DNA from: Gammaproteobacteria bacterium
GTDB taxonomy: Bacteria; Pseudomonadota; Gammaproteobacteria; Chromatiales; Chromatiaceae
NCBI GenBank assembly: GCA_024275295.1
Contig: JAJRZI010000058.1
Coordinates: forward strand, 1 to 32,716
Direction of reading: 5' to 3'
Length of the DNA stretch: 32,716 nt
Both the position numbers and the translations under genes were made by a program. Of the stretch, positions 18,001 through 26,077 are shown in pieces; the stretch's first letter is position 1, and every line of letters begins with the position of its first letter. The notes under the pieces were generated by a model. That model was not told where the DNA came from. It was given only the letters and a program-made list of their open reading frames with translations, and did no database searches.

Positions 18001-19936
18001 GGACAATGGCCGAACCATTCTCTCCGTAGCACATACTGCAGGAGCAGACAGCGCCACGCTAACCCTGAGTTCCGCCCTTGATGCAACCGATGACACCGGA
18101 GTGGACACCATCGCCCAGGCCGCAAATTCCATCTATGATGCCAATGGCGCTACAGCAGCCTTTGCCGCCGATGCCGTGGTAATTGCTGCGGAGACCTGCC
18201 CGCTCTCCGGCACCCGCTTCGACTTCAATGATGCCAATGGCAGCGCTACCGCAGCGGATGATACCGGGATCTTTACCGGTGCCGTGCAAAATGGCACAGA
18301 GGCCTTCGTCGGCGACGGCTACTTCCACTTCACCAGCGACGGCGTATACAACACCACAAACCCCAATGACACCTTTGTCAGAGTCACTAATCCTGATAGC
18401 TGCCTGGATAACGAGCGCACCTATACCTATGAACTGCGATTCAAACCCGCAGTAATCGATCTGGACAGTGAGTCGCTGAACCCAGGCAATACGCTGGATC
18501 GAACCATTCAGACACTGGTACAAAGAAGATCCTTCAACCAATTCGCTCTCAGAAGGGCCGATTTCCTGACCCAGATCGCCCCACCGGATGGCCAGGCCTA
18601 TCTGTGGGCCAATTTCACCACACCACCAAACAATGTCACACCGCTGGATCTAAGCGGACTGGGCCACGGTCAGTACAGCAAAGAGGCCTATGGCGATGTC
18701 GCCACCTGCCCCATTGTTCAGGATCACTGGTACCGGGTGCGACTGGTCTACAATGCCGATCGCAAAGGCGGCATCCCGGTCGATATCTTCGCGGAAGACC
18801 AGGGTACAGACGGCGCCGGCACCAATGCAAACTGGAGTGGTTTCATCAGCTGCACCCAAGCACGCCTGCAGAACGAGGAGTGGCAGCACAGCGAGGGGAT
18901 CATCAACAAACAGGATCCCTGGTCACCGAAGCCCCACGATATCATCATCGGCGCCAATCAGAACGAGAAACTGGCACTGGCGCGTGATGCCTTGCCAGAA
19001 CCCGGTACCAATGCCGACAGCCTGATGGACTGGTTCAGCTACAAGCCCGTCGCCGATTACACCGGGCTTGATGTGCCGGGCCTGCTTAGCGCAGAGGGAA
19101 GCAATGGCCAGACAACGCTGAGCTGGAGTCCGGTTGCGGGAGCCACCGCCTACAATATCTATTGGGGCACGCAACCCTATGAATGGGGTGTATATCCCGG
19201 GGTCACCCCGGCCAACGGCACCAAGATCGCCGCCGGTAACGTACTGACCTACACCCACACCGGGCGCACGAATGGCACAACCTACTACTATGTGGTAACC
19301 GCAGAAGTGGGTGGCACAGAGTCTGCCCCATCCAGCCAGGCCTCCGCCATGCCGGTTGCCAGCGCCCCAACAGCGGCGCCCACCAATCCAGTTGCCGAAG
19401 GGGGCGCAGGCACAAAAGGCAAAAAGGTGGTTATCTACTGGGATGATGTGCCCAATGCGACCACCTACAACATCTACTGGAAGATTGGATCAGGGGCATC
19501 CACCAGCTCATACAACAAAAAACTCATCAAGGTCTACTCGCCCTACACCCACATCTGGCGCACCAATGGACAGCAGGACTGCTATGTCATCACGGCCGAA
19601 AATCGCCATGGTGAATCTCCAGTCGCTTCCAGCGAGGTCTGCGCCACGGCGAATCCATCACCTGCCAACATCATCGCCACAGCGGGGAGTGGTCAGGCAA
19701 CCATTACCTGGGACGCCGTGACAGGCGCCAGCTCATACAACATCTACTGGAGCACCGATCCGAACGCCACGCGACTCTCTGCCAACAAACTGATAAACAA
19801 GACGAGCGGTTTTATCCACACCAGCCTGATCAATGGCACAACCTACTATTACAATGTCTCCGCAGTCTGGCCCAGCGGCGAAGAGACCATCTACTATGCC
19901 GGAAGATTAACCGTAGAGGCCACCCCAGCGCCATGA
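15095..19936 (+). CDS. Second giant multiheme cytochrome, C-terminal part in the same frame after the TGA
   Basis: This frame is open for 1,613 codons directly after the TGA; the first ATG is at 15245 but homology begins at once (LWIT, then CGSCH). It holds eight CXXCH motifs (CGSCH, CSDCH, CDRCH, CTDCH, CYRCH, CVSCH, CLDCH, CTDCH), then CSTNCH (CX3CH) and CGSGSCH (CX4CH), all matching sites of the first giant. Next comes a LamG/concanavalin-like domain absent from the paralogue (about 16900-17870), one beta module (~17880-18190), the shared lectin-like region and three fibronectin-III-like modules (~19075 to the end). Without readthrough it lacks a signal peptide and would not receive hemes. 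The intact reading frame argues that the gene was whole very recently or that the TGA is a sequence error. Confidence 0.85.
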   Translation, partial: LWITPQSGTYTWADTWLGSIGEKKYCGSCHNDTASTFVTGPQPPNQPPNIVGDLNLDTGANTYGFFVNGHGKATGNYNRLSWQNSTETGNPAANRLCSDCHEYTSTHFNNPDPTNKRLKPGYENDAASTVCDRCHGDGIEDPTDIATADPKYYTTHTAFENSAHGADSKQNLKCTDCHDPHGAAYQDVATNGEPNPAMTKGYKQALCYRCHTDDSTSDVLMNVQNFAVTGHQGTHDGANNQAVLNDADATFRKISSIVGWTVFNLTDGSSGTITAHTPTQITATLTGGTDNDWDTGDQYHIVFQSGEGPVDDIEQAFALTSKPPLGTSYTVDGATYTLNCVSCHNVHLVTGQYWEADQGKTPITRISTPTNPQGNLTVYGDEAGEKMQDYAGSGFYQTPLGDNFDETQLPAYAAFCLDCHSQVAPAGRSPINWGGDMHGLGTAGASASSTSPDAYYKATKTNNWPRTDFNGYGAESNYAWPKHQAGRGRSMWSIGAYESADRFFGINYVLSCTDCHEPHGSGASRRMGRPKINGGGGSLNVMGSNCSTNCHFRENSGADNQYTPHVNGGGCGSGSCHGAPGTNDSIHNMDKAGSGGNTPRRYDFDEVLDMRFEGNLNDSGTWNMSCQWAATSDCPWGVWSCGQLAGTFGTGIDGGQALWIQNQPLTNTDTGNPTSGRGAFVEPGSTNGDWSIDGTHRADRFFSFKYGLAFEMWINPSSYPALDNGDTWQSATPNHYLLSKATWGNWADYSMMLKYIDNDYRLYFQVNVNGGGSAETSADCATDDCGWRGAFSSVAIPEKQWSHVAVTYDASQYGADHDPYDLAKGRIRIYVNGRDVTTNSIPSPGFYEQTQPLDGEGEGANPDVGDGLSTCISHLNTGTTDKSCQWRFVIGSLPYANSLQHFEGLIDNVKIWNVTKDAAYFDQKVPPVITRAWGYIGQDKVYLTFAEGAYANTNGTGNLQPSDFVLTDLDNGRTILSVAHTAGADSATLTLSSALDATDDTGVDTIAQAANSIYDANGATAAFAADAVVIAAETCPLSGTRFDFNDANGSATAADDTGIFTGAVQNGTEAFVGDGYFHFTSDGVYNTTNPNDTFVRVTNPDSCLDNERTYTYELRFKPAVIDLDSESLNPGNTLDRTIQTLVQRRSFNQFALRRADFLTQIAPPDGQAYLWANFTTPPNNVTPLDLSGLGHGQYSKEAYGDVATCPIVQDHWYRVRLVYNADRKGGIPVDIFAEDQGTDGAGTNANWSGFISCTQARLQNEEWQHSEGIINKQDPWSPKPHDIIIGANQNEKLALARDALPEPGTNADSLMDWFSYKPVADYTGLDVPGLLSAEGSNGQTTLSWSPVAGATAYNIYWGTQPYEWGVYPGVTPANGTKIAAGNVLTYTHTGRTNGTTYYYVVTAEVGGTESAPSSQASAMPVASAPTAAPTNPVAEGGAGTKGKKVVIYWDDVPNATTYNIYWKIGSGASTSSYNKKLIKVYSPYTHIWRTNGQQDCYVITAENRHGESPVASSEVCATANPSPANIIATAGSGQATITWDAVTGASSYNIYWSTDPNATRLSANKLINKTSGFIHTSLINGTTYYYNVSAVWPSGEETIYYAGRLTVEATPAP

Positions 19937-19989
19937 GCAGCATCCACCTGAGGGGGGACTCTCTCTAGAGCCAAAGGAGTGTAGCGGCC

Positions 19990-20874
19990 ATGAAGTTCCA
20001 TACAAAACACTCACTATACTCCTTTAGCATCCCCATTGGCTGCATGTTACTGATTTTGGTGCCTGGCGCTGATTCCGGACTCAAAAGTGTGGACGGAACA
20101 TACGGTAAAACGGCAAACTATATTAAGCATATATCCATAGATTATCCCGATTTTTCCCTGCGTTTCATTGCAAAAACACCCTTGGAAGCAAGCCTGCCAG
20201 AGACAGAGGTTAGCTATTCATTCGAAATCGTTAACAACATAAAACCCCAACAGATAGTATGGCAAAAAACCAACTACAGAATTAATTCATACGAAACCTT
20301 TCTGGTGGGCAAGCAAAAATATTTTATTGATCTAAAACACTCTGATTTTATGTACAAAGAGCTTGCCGATGGCGAGCTGATCATATGGACACAGCCACAA
20401 TATGAGCAGTTTGAACATGATAAAACAGCAACCAAGATAGAGGATATACGCAAGCTTAGCGCACTGGATCTGGAGCACTACCGGTTACACTCAAAAAGGG
20501 AACTGAGTCGGTTCCTGTTTGCCACCTACAAAGGGTATATTCAGGCACTGAATATGGCGGAAGATGACGCCACCAGTTTTCTGGGCAATAAAAATCAACT
20601 GCTTCAAGCCCAACAGATCGAGTCCCTCTTCTCTCGACAAAATCCGGATTTAGATACACTCCGCCTTCGTGACACCATCAGCTCAGGAGCAGACGCCAAA
20701 CTTTACTTGTCGGCCTCATCTGCCAACAGAGACCTGTTGATTGGCGTGCAATTTACTAAACAGCAAGGCAAATGGAAGATAACCAACGAAAGATTCATGC
20801 CTGACAACAGCAATGGGAAGAAATGGATAAAACACTTTATGCAGATAAAACAAAATAGCGCTCTTTCAACTTGA
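19990..20874 (+). CDS. Exported protein, paralogue of the 3372-4211 lipoprotein
   Basis: A 294-residue protein with an N-terminal hydrophobic signal (SIPIGCMLLILVPG) and an AAAGGAG site upstream of ATG 19990. No family is recognised. It shares with the minus-strand lipoprotein the same order of motifs: TYGKTANY, YPDFSLRF, a GELIIW block, and a C-terminal GKWKIT stretch followed by FMPDNSNGKKW. It lacks an obvious lipobox cysteine at the expected place, so it may be soluble or anchored by its signal. It follows the second giant cytochrome by 53 bp and probably belongs to the same transcription unit. Function unknown. Confidence 0.75.
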   Translation: MKFHTKHSLYSFSIPIGCMLLILVPGADSGLKSVDGTYGKTANYIKHISIDYPDFSLRFIAKTPLEASLPETEVSYSFEIVNNIKPQQIVWQKTNYRINSYETFLVGKQKYFIDLKHSDFMYKELADGELIIWTQPQYEQFEHDKTATKIEDIRKLSALDLEHYRLHSKRELSRFLFATYKGYIQALNMAEDDATSFLGNKNQLLQAQQIESLFSRQNPDLDTLRLRDTISSGADAKLYLSASSANRDLLIGVQFTKQQGKWKITNERFMPDNSNGKKWIKHFMQIKQNSALST

Positions 20875-21219
20875 AAAAACCAGAAACTGAGGCAATAAAA
20901 ACCGGGCAACAACCGGTGACAGCATGCATATAGCAAATATAGCAAGCGAGTTGTTTTTAGCATTAAACAGCCGATCAAGCAGAAAAACCCGAAGGGTGAG
21001 CAAAAATGGCACAAACACCGTAATAGCAGCTATCTCAAAAATCTGGTTCTCATTGTACGGACCTATCCCCCTTATAATCAGAACAAACCAGATACTGGTG
21101 GGCAGCATGCATAATAACCAATCCCAGTCAAACCAGGTGTCATACTTTCTAGCAAAAATCCAGGCAACGGACGAAAACAGCATAATTAAAATAACAGAAT
21201 ACAAGTAAAGTATGGCCAT
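20866..21219 (-). CDS. Small multi-pass membrane protein of unknown function
   Basis: 117 residues, strongly hydrophobic, with about four membrane segments (roughly 1-22, 34-51, 60-82, 94-115) separated by short charged loops (RKYDTWFDWDW, RLFNAKN). I recognise no family. Its 3' end overlaps the 3' end of the convergent gene at 19990-20874 by 9 bp. AGG lies 7 bases before ATG 21219. The amino-acid composition is that of a true membrane protein, not an antisense shadow. Confidence 0.55.
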   Translation of the reverse strand: MAILYLYSVILIMLFSSVAWIFARKYDTWFDWDWLLCMLPTSIWFVLIIRGIGPYNENQIFEIAAITVFVPFLLTLRVFLLDRLFNAKNNSLAIFAICMLSPVVARFLLPQFLVFSS

Positions 21220-21385
21220 GAAGTACCTGGTTTATTGGTAGATGGTGTATCTACAAAAATTAGGGAGTCAATGAGTCACTATCATTTTATGGCGCCATTT
21301 TACTCAAACTCCTGCACAAGATCACTATACATTTATCTGAAGCAAGGTGCAGTCGCCAAGCCTGCGCCTCTCAAGCACCTTTCTC

Positions 21386-21400
21386 GCACCAAACCAGTGC
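21386..21400. promoter_or_regulatory. NtrC-like enhancer site 1 upstream of glnK
   Basis: GCACCAAACCAGTGC fits the GCAC-N7-GTGC dyad bound by NtrC. It is centred about 140 bp upstream of the start point predicted from the sigma-54 promoter at 21507, a usual distance for an enhancer. Confidence 0.6.
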
Positions 21401-21440
21401 TTTACCCGAATAAAGCATCATCACGAGCATTCATTTTGGT

Positions 21441-21455
21441 GCGCTCATCCTGCGC
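21441..21455. promoter_or_regulatory. NtrC-like enhancer site 2 upstream of glnK
   Basis: GCGCTCATCCTGCGC has the same N7 spacing with GCGC half-sites, a weaker match to the NtrC dyad. It lies 55 bp, about five helical turns, from site 1, as paired NtrC sites often do. Confidence 0.45.
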
Positions 21456-21506
21456 TCATATTTACAATTTCATCATATCCATATGTTTTAAATAGAAAAT
21501 ACCAAG

Positions 21507-21523
21507 TTGGTATGCAATTTGCA
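21507..21523 (+). promoter_or_regulatory. Sigma-54 (-24/-12) promoter of glnK-amtB
   Basis: TTGGTATGCAATTTGCA has the obligatory GG-N10-GC spacing and matches TTGG and TTGCA of the RpoN consensus. Transcription would start near 21534, giving a ~130-nt leader before glnK. Apart from the two NtrC-like dyads the gap from 21220 holds no gene. Confidence 0.7.
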
Positions 21524-21641
21524 ATTATCACATTATAAATCTGAGCAATGAGCATAACCAGGGTGCTCTCTGTATTTTGCACGGTCTCTTTACCGTTTTA
21601 CAAGAAGCTCTAATACATTCAATTAATACACCATTCCCTAA

Positions 21642-22004
<363 letters not shown>

Positions 22005-22032
22005 ATATATAACTATAAGAGAGGCGATTAAC

Positions 22033-23346
22033 ATGAAATTCCCAAGTGTGGGTGCTGTGCGCCCGTTGTTTATGGCGCTATGCATGATTGGTGCTCCATC
22101 ACTGGCCATGGCTGAAGATGTTCTAAGTTCAGGTGATACTGCCTGGATGCTAACGGCTACAGCCCTGGTTCTTTTTATGACTGTCCCCGGCCTTGCACTT
22201 TTCTATGCGGGCATGGTGCGCAGCAAGAATGTGCTGTCAGTACTCATGCAATGCTTTGCCATTACAGCACTGATGACGATTCTCTGGATGGCATTTGGAT
22301 ACAGCATGGCCTTTGAAGATGGCGGTGCGCTGAATGCTTTTGTCGGAGGTCTTAGCAAGGCCTTTTTGGCAGGTGTTGCTGTGGACTCTTTAAGCGGAAC
22401 CATACCCGAAACCGTTTTCATGACCTTTCAGATGACCTTTGCAATCATCACTCCTGCCTTAATGGTGGGTGCCTTTGCAGAGCGCATGAAGTTCTCCAGC
22501 ATGCTGATTTTCATATCGATCTGGCTGTTTGTGGTCTATGCCCCCGTCTGCCATTGGGTTTGGGGCGGCGGCTGGCTTGGCAGCTGGGGCGTTCTGGATT
22601 TTGCTGGTGGCACCGTAGTGCATATCAATGCAGGTATTGCCGGTCTGGTAACAGCCATTGTGCTCGGTAAGCGCAAAGGTTATCCGAATACAGCCATGCC
22701 TCCTCACAATCTACCTTTGACTCTCATCGGCACATCCATGCTGTGGGTAGGCTGGTTTGGTTTTAATGCAGGCAGCGAGCTGGCGGCAGACTGGACAGCC
22801 GGTATGGCCATGGCAGTCACTCAGATTGCTACCGCAGCAGCAGCCCTGGGTTGGATGTTCACTGAGTGGAAAATTCATGGCAAACCCAGCGTATTGGGTA
22901 TTGCTTCAGGTGCAGTGGCAGGATTGGTAGCTATCACTCCGGCATCTGGCTCAGTAGGCCCCGTGGGCGCACTGTTGATCGGTATCACAGCCGGAGTTGG
23001 CTGCTTCTATGCAGCAACCAGACTCAAACGCAAATTTGGTTATGACGACTCTTTGGATGTGTTTGGCGTACATGCAGTAGGCGGCATCATCGGCGCAATG
23101 TTGACGGGCATCTTTTCAGCAGCAGCCTTTGGTGGCGCCGGTCTTGGAGATGGAAACGAGACTGTTTTTGCACAACTTGTTGCCCAGGCTGTCGGTGTGC
23201 TTGCCACCGTTATCTACTCCGGTGGCGTCACCTTTGTTATCCTCAAGGTAGTAAGCTCAATCACAGGCGGTCTGCGCGTGACCGAAGAAGAAGAGGAGAT
23301 GGGACTGGATCTGGCTTCCCACGACGAAAGAGGCTATATCATCTGA
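22033..23346 (+). CDS. amtB: Ammonium transporter AmtB (first copy)
   Basis: A 437-residue Amt/Rh channel with a cleavable signal (ending SLAMA) and about 11 membrane helices, taking up ammonium/ammonia across the inner membrane. The pore histidines are present in FAGGTVVHINAG and DVFGVHAVGG. The C-terminal tail (TEEEEEMGLDLASHDERGYI) is the usual P-II-responsive end. The frame is open upstream into glnK, but ATG 22033 (GAGGCG upstream) gives the normal signal peptide. Co-transcribed with glnK and closed by a strong terminator. Confidence 0.95.
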   Translation: MKFPSVGAVRPLFMALCMIGAPSLAMAEDVLSSGDTAWMLTATALVLFMTVPGLALFYAGMVRSKNVLSVLMQCFAITALMTILWMAFGYSMAFEDGGALNAFVGGLSKAFLAGVAVDSLSGTIPETVFMTFQMTFAIITPALMVGAFAERMKFSSMLIFISIWLFVVYAPVCHWVWGGGWLGSWGVLDFAGGTVVHINAGIAGLVTAIVLGKRKGYPNTAMPPHNLPLTLIGTSMLWVGWFGFNAGSELAADWTAGMAMAVTQIATAAAALGWMFTEWKIHGKPSVLGIASGAVAGLVAITPASGSVGPVGALLIGITAGVGCFYAATRLKRKFGYDDSLDVFGVHAVGGIIGAMLTGIFSAAAFGGAGLGDGNETVFAQLVAQAVGVLATVIYSGGVTFVILKVVSSITGGLRVTEEEEEMGLDLASHDERGYII

Positions 23347-23364
23347 TACCGCAACATAAGTCTG

Positions 23365-23397
23365 AAAAAAACGGGTGCCTTTGGCACCCGTTTTTTT
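23365..23397 (+). terminator. Rho-independent terminator after glnK-amtB
   Basis: ACGGGTGCC (23371-23379) pairs with GGCACCCGT (23383-23391) around a TTT loop, preceded by an A run and followed by seven Ts. It is a textbook intrinsic terminator separating glnK-amtB from the second amtB. Confidence 0.92.
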
Positions 23398-23472
23398 ATG
23401 TGTCATTCACACCTGATTACAAATACTGTCTAAATATCCAGGTAACCTTGGGAGCATATTCCCAACTTCTTC

Positions 23473-23487
23473 GCACAATGATAGTGC
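23473..23487. promoter_or_regulatory. NtrC-like site upstream of the second amtB
   Basis: GCACAATGATAGTGC fits GCAC-N7-GTGC exactly and is centred about 127 bp before the predicted sigma-54 start point, matching the layout at glnK. Confidence 0.6.
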
Positions 23488-23580
23488 CAAGCGCATCAAG
23501 AAATGCCCCACACTTATGCGTAATTTTCAAAATTTATGCGACCTCAAAATTATTTTCCAACAATAACAACAGCATACGCT

Positions 23581-23597
23581 TTGGCATAATTTATGCA
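23581..23597 (+). promoter_or_regulatory. Sigma-54 (-24/-12) promoter of the second amtB
   Basis: TTGGCATAATTTATGCA has GG-N10-GC spacing with a perfect TTGGCA half. The start point would be near 23607, about 80 nt before the ATG. The 23398-23688 gap holds no gene. Confidence 0.68.
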
Positions 23598-23688
23598 AAA
23601 GCGTTCCTACCTAAATACAGATCATCCAATTGCTGTGCTACTGTATCAATAAACAGTATGCAGACAGTTATTGGACGGGGAACTATAA

Positions 23689-24996
23689 ATGACCAAAGTT
23701 GTGCAGAAATTATTAGCAACCATTTTCTTTTTGTGCGTTTGCTCTGCAACCGTATATGCGACTGATACAGCACCCGTAGTCGATGGAGCAGATACCGCGT
23801 GGATACTGGTATGCTCCGCCCTTGTCATGCTTATGGTGCCAGGGCTTGCACTATTTTATGGCGGCATGGTTCGGCAGAAGAATGTACTTAATACCATTAT
23901 GTACAGCTTCTCAGCCCTGGCGGTCATATCAATACAGTGGGCCATCATGGGCTATTCATTCTCATTTGCCCCGGATGTTGGCGGTATTATTGGCAGCCTC
24001 AAGTGGCTTGGCCTTAGTGGTGTGGGCGCCGAACCCAGCGATTATGCCGATACCATCCCGCATAGCACCTTTATGGTTTTTCAGATGATGTTCGCCATCA
24101 TTACGCCTGCACTCATCAGTGGCGCAGTTGCAGAGCGTATGAAATTCTCCTCCTACCTCATTTTTATCATTATCTGGTCAACTATTGTTTATGACCCCAT
24201 CTGTCACTGGGTCTGGGGTGGCGGTTGGATCGGTGAGCTGGGTGCATTGGATTTTGCCGGTGGCACTGTGGTTCATATCAGCTCTGGCGTCTCTGCCCTT
24301 GCCGCAGCCCTGGTACTGGGTAAGCGTAGAGGATACGGGCGTGATCACATGCCTCCGCATAATCTACCCATGACATTGCTCGGTGCTGGCCTGCTCTGGT
24401 TTGGCTGGTTTGGATTTAATGCCGGTAGCGCCCTGACTGCTGGGTCTTTAGCCAGTAGCGCCTTTGTAGCCACACAGCTTGCAACTGCCGCCGCCATCAT
24501 TGGCTGGCTCTGGATCGAATGGAAACAACATGGCAAACCCACCGCCCTGGGTGCAGCATCTGGTGCTGTTGCCGGGTTGGTTGCCATTACCCCGGCTGCT
24601 GGTTTTGTAGGGCCAATGAGCGCCATTGTGATTGGTTTGGGTGCAGGCATCATCTGCTACATGGCTGTCAGTCTGATCAAACCCATGTTGGGTTATGACG
24701 ATTCACTGGATGCCTTTGGTATTCACGGCATCGGTGGTGCCTGGGGTGCATTGGCAACTGGCCTGTTTGCATCAACAGCCATTAATGCCGGAGGTGCTGA
24801 CGGCCTCTTCTTTGGTGATATGACACTACTGTTTAAACAGATAGCTTCAATTCTTGGAACAGGTATCTATGCCTTTGGTGTCACTTACGTCTTATTGATT
24901 GTACTTGATCCCATTATCGGCCTCAGAGTAACTGAGGAAGAGGAGCAGATAGGCATCGATCTCTCTGAACATGGTGAAACAGGTTACACAAGCTAA
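23689..24996 (+). CDS. amtB: Ammonium transporter AmtB (second copy)
   Basis: A 435-residue Amt family transporter with a signal peptide (ending TVYA), the pore histidines in FAGGTVVHISSG and DAFGIHGIGG, and the TEEEEQIGIDLSEHGETGY tail. It is clearly related to the first copy but has an extra loop (PDVGGIIGSLKWLG) after the third helix. It has its own sigma-54 promoter and NtrC-like site, so both copies answer to nitrogen limitation. The Rieske gene begins 95 bp downstream on the same strand, past a long hairpin; read-through into the electron-transfer genes is possible. Confidence 0.94.
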   Translation: MTKVVQKLLATIFFLCVCSATVYATDTAPVVDGADTAWILVCSALVMLMVPGLALFYGGMVRQKNVLNTIMYSFSALAVISIQWAIMGYSFSFAPDVGGIIGSLKWLGLSGVGAEPSDYADTIPHSTFMVFQMMFAIITPALISGAVAERMKFSSYLIFIIIWSTIVYDPICHWVWGGGWIGELGALDFAGGTVVHISSGVSALAAALVLGKRRGYGRDHMPPHNLPMTLLGAGLLWFGWFGFNAGSALTAGSLASSAFVATQLATAAAIIGWLWIEWKQHGKPTALGAASGAVAGLVAITPAAGFVGPMSAIVIGLGAGIICYMAVSLIKPMLGYDDSLDAFGIHGIGGAWGALATGLFASTAINAGGADGLFFGDMTLLFKQIASILGTGIYAFGVTYVLLIVLDPIIGLRVTEEEEQIGIDLSEHGETGYTS

Positions 24997-25020
24997 GAGA
25001 CATCCCTTAAGACGCTTAAC

Positions 25021-25060
25021 ACCTGAATCCTGCAAATGGTCCTGCTTGCAGGATTCAGGT
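25021..25060. terminator. Long hairpin between amtB and the Rieske gene (terminator without U tract, or regulatory)
   Basis: ACCTGAATCCTGCAA (25021-25035) is perfectly complementary to TTGCAGGATTCAGGT (25046-25060) with a 10-nt loop. No T run follows. It may act as a weak terminator, an attenuator or an mRNA-stabilising structure. Confidence 0.45.
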
Positions 25061-25091
25061 AACGCTACATCCATTGAGGTAAAGATAGATT

Positions 25092-25538
25092 ATGTCAGTC
25101 GTAAACAACAATCCTGAACGGAGGCGCTTTTTAAGTGGCGCCTTTATGACCCTTGGTTTGACCTTGGGGCTTGGCACCATGGGCGCACGTTTTGTTCAGT
25201 TTCTCATGCCGAATGTGTCTGCAAAGAAGAGCAGTGAGATCCTGTTGGGAAAAGCAGATGATCTGACCGGTGAGGGTGCAACATTCTTTGATGTTGCAGG
25301 CAAAAAGGTTGCACTGTTGCAGAGCGAAGATGGATTTAATGCCTACTCCCGTGTCTGCACTGATCTTGGCTGCCTGATCTCCTGGGACACCTCCAAAGAC
25401 CAGTTCATCTGCCCCTGCCACAAAGGTATATTTGACCGTAATGGCAAGAATATATCAGGCCCACCACCACGGCCGCTCGATCAGTATGAAGTGGTCAAAC
25501 GCGGTAAGAGTGTCTATATCAAACTTGATGTGGCGTAA
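25092..25538 (+). CDS. petA: Rieske-type iron-sulfur protein with an Asp in place of the first cluster His
   Basis: A 148-residue membrane-tethered Rieske protein: a twin-arginine-like start (ERRRFLSGA), one hydrophobic anchor (~16-38), then the cluster domain. The second box CPCHKG (C107, C109, H110) is normal, but the first reads CTDLGC (C89, D91, C94), where functional Rieske proteins have CTHLGC. Both structural and both ligand cysteines are kept. The codon is GAT; one base change would give CAT (His). GPPPRPLDQY is the usual Pro-rich loop. It is followed after 5 bp by the cytochrome b gene, so it belongs to a Rieske/cytochrome b complex. Whether it holds a [2Fe-2S] cluster with three natural ligands plus Asp is open. 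Confidence 0.88.
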   Translation: MSVVNNNPERRRFLSGAFMTLGLTLGLGTMGARFVQFLMPNVSAKKSSEILLGKADDLTGEGATFFDVAGKKVALLQSEDGFNAYSRVCTDLGCLISWDTSKDQFICPCHKGIFDRNGKNISGPPPRPLDQYEVVKRGKSVYIKLDVA

Positions 25539-25543
25539 CCCAA

Positions 25544-26077
25544 ATGGAAACCATTGAGACAAAAGCCGAGGAAAGATCCTTTTGGCAAAAAGCCTACGAT
25601 ATGGTTCAGGAAGAGGTTCCTGATCATCTCAATCGCTTTTCATATTGCCTGGGCGCCACGCCGCTGATCCTGTTTGTTATTCTGGCGGTAACAGGAATCC
25701 TGTTGACCTTTTATTACATACCTTTCCCAGGCCAGGCCTACGACAGCGTAAAAACAATCACTGAAGAGACCTACCTCGGATGGTTTATTCGTGGTGTCCA
25801 TCAGGTTTCTGTCAATCTTATGGTAGCAACCCTGTTGTTACATATAGTAAGGGTCTTTATTACCCGAGCCTATCGTGATGGTGGTGGACTAAAATGGTTT
25901 CTGGGTGCGGGGCTCTTTTTTACCGTGTTGGCCTTTGGTTTTACGGGCTATTCATTGGTCTATAACAATGTCTCCTATTGGGGCATGACTGTTGTAACTG
26001 ATATGGTTCGCCAGATCCCCGTGGTTGGCAACCCCATATTTTGCTCCTGCGGGGCGGTGAAGAGGTCACTGAGCTAA
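25544..26077 (+). CDS. petB: Cytochrome b6-type subunit, N-terminal part (frameshifted)
   Basis: Encodes helices A-C of a cytochrome b6-like protein. His86 and His100 (helix B heme ligands) and Cys35 in the YCLGA motif sit at exactly the residue numbers used for plant cytochrome b6, where Cys35 anchors the extra heme ci. True similarity ends at VGNPIF (residue 166). The frame then runs into an unrelated tail and stop at 26077, while the continuation LLLRGGEEVTELT is in the -1 frame starting at 26041. The switch point is the T run at 26039-26042; one more T would restore a single 340-residue protein. It follows the Rieske gene after 5 bp. Confidence 0.85.
   Translation: METIETKAEERSFWQKAYDMVQEEVPDHLNRFSYCLGATPLILFVILAVTGILLTFYYIPFPGQAYDSVKTITEETYLGWFIRGVHQVSVNLMVATLLLHIVRVFITRAYRDGGGLKWFLGAGLFFTVLAFGFTGYSLVYNNVSYWGMTVVTDMVRQIPVVGNPIFCSCGAVKRSLS

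Noticed and set aside
20924-21208. Plus-strand 94-codon ORF opposite the small membrane protein
   Set aside because: No ribosome-binding site and an unlikely composition; the minus-strand reading gives a proper multi-helix membrane protein.
26030-26060. Programmed -1 frameshifting in cytochrome b
   Set aside because: ATATTTTGC is not a proper X-XXY-YYZ heptamer and no obvious downstream stimulator is seen; a T-run indel or sequencing error is simpler.
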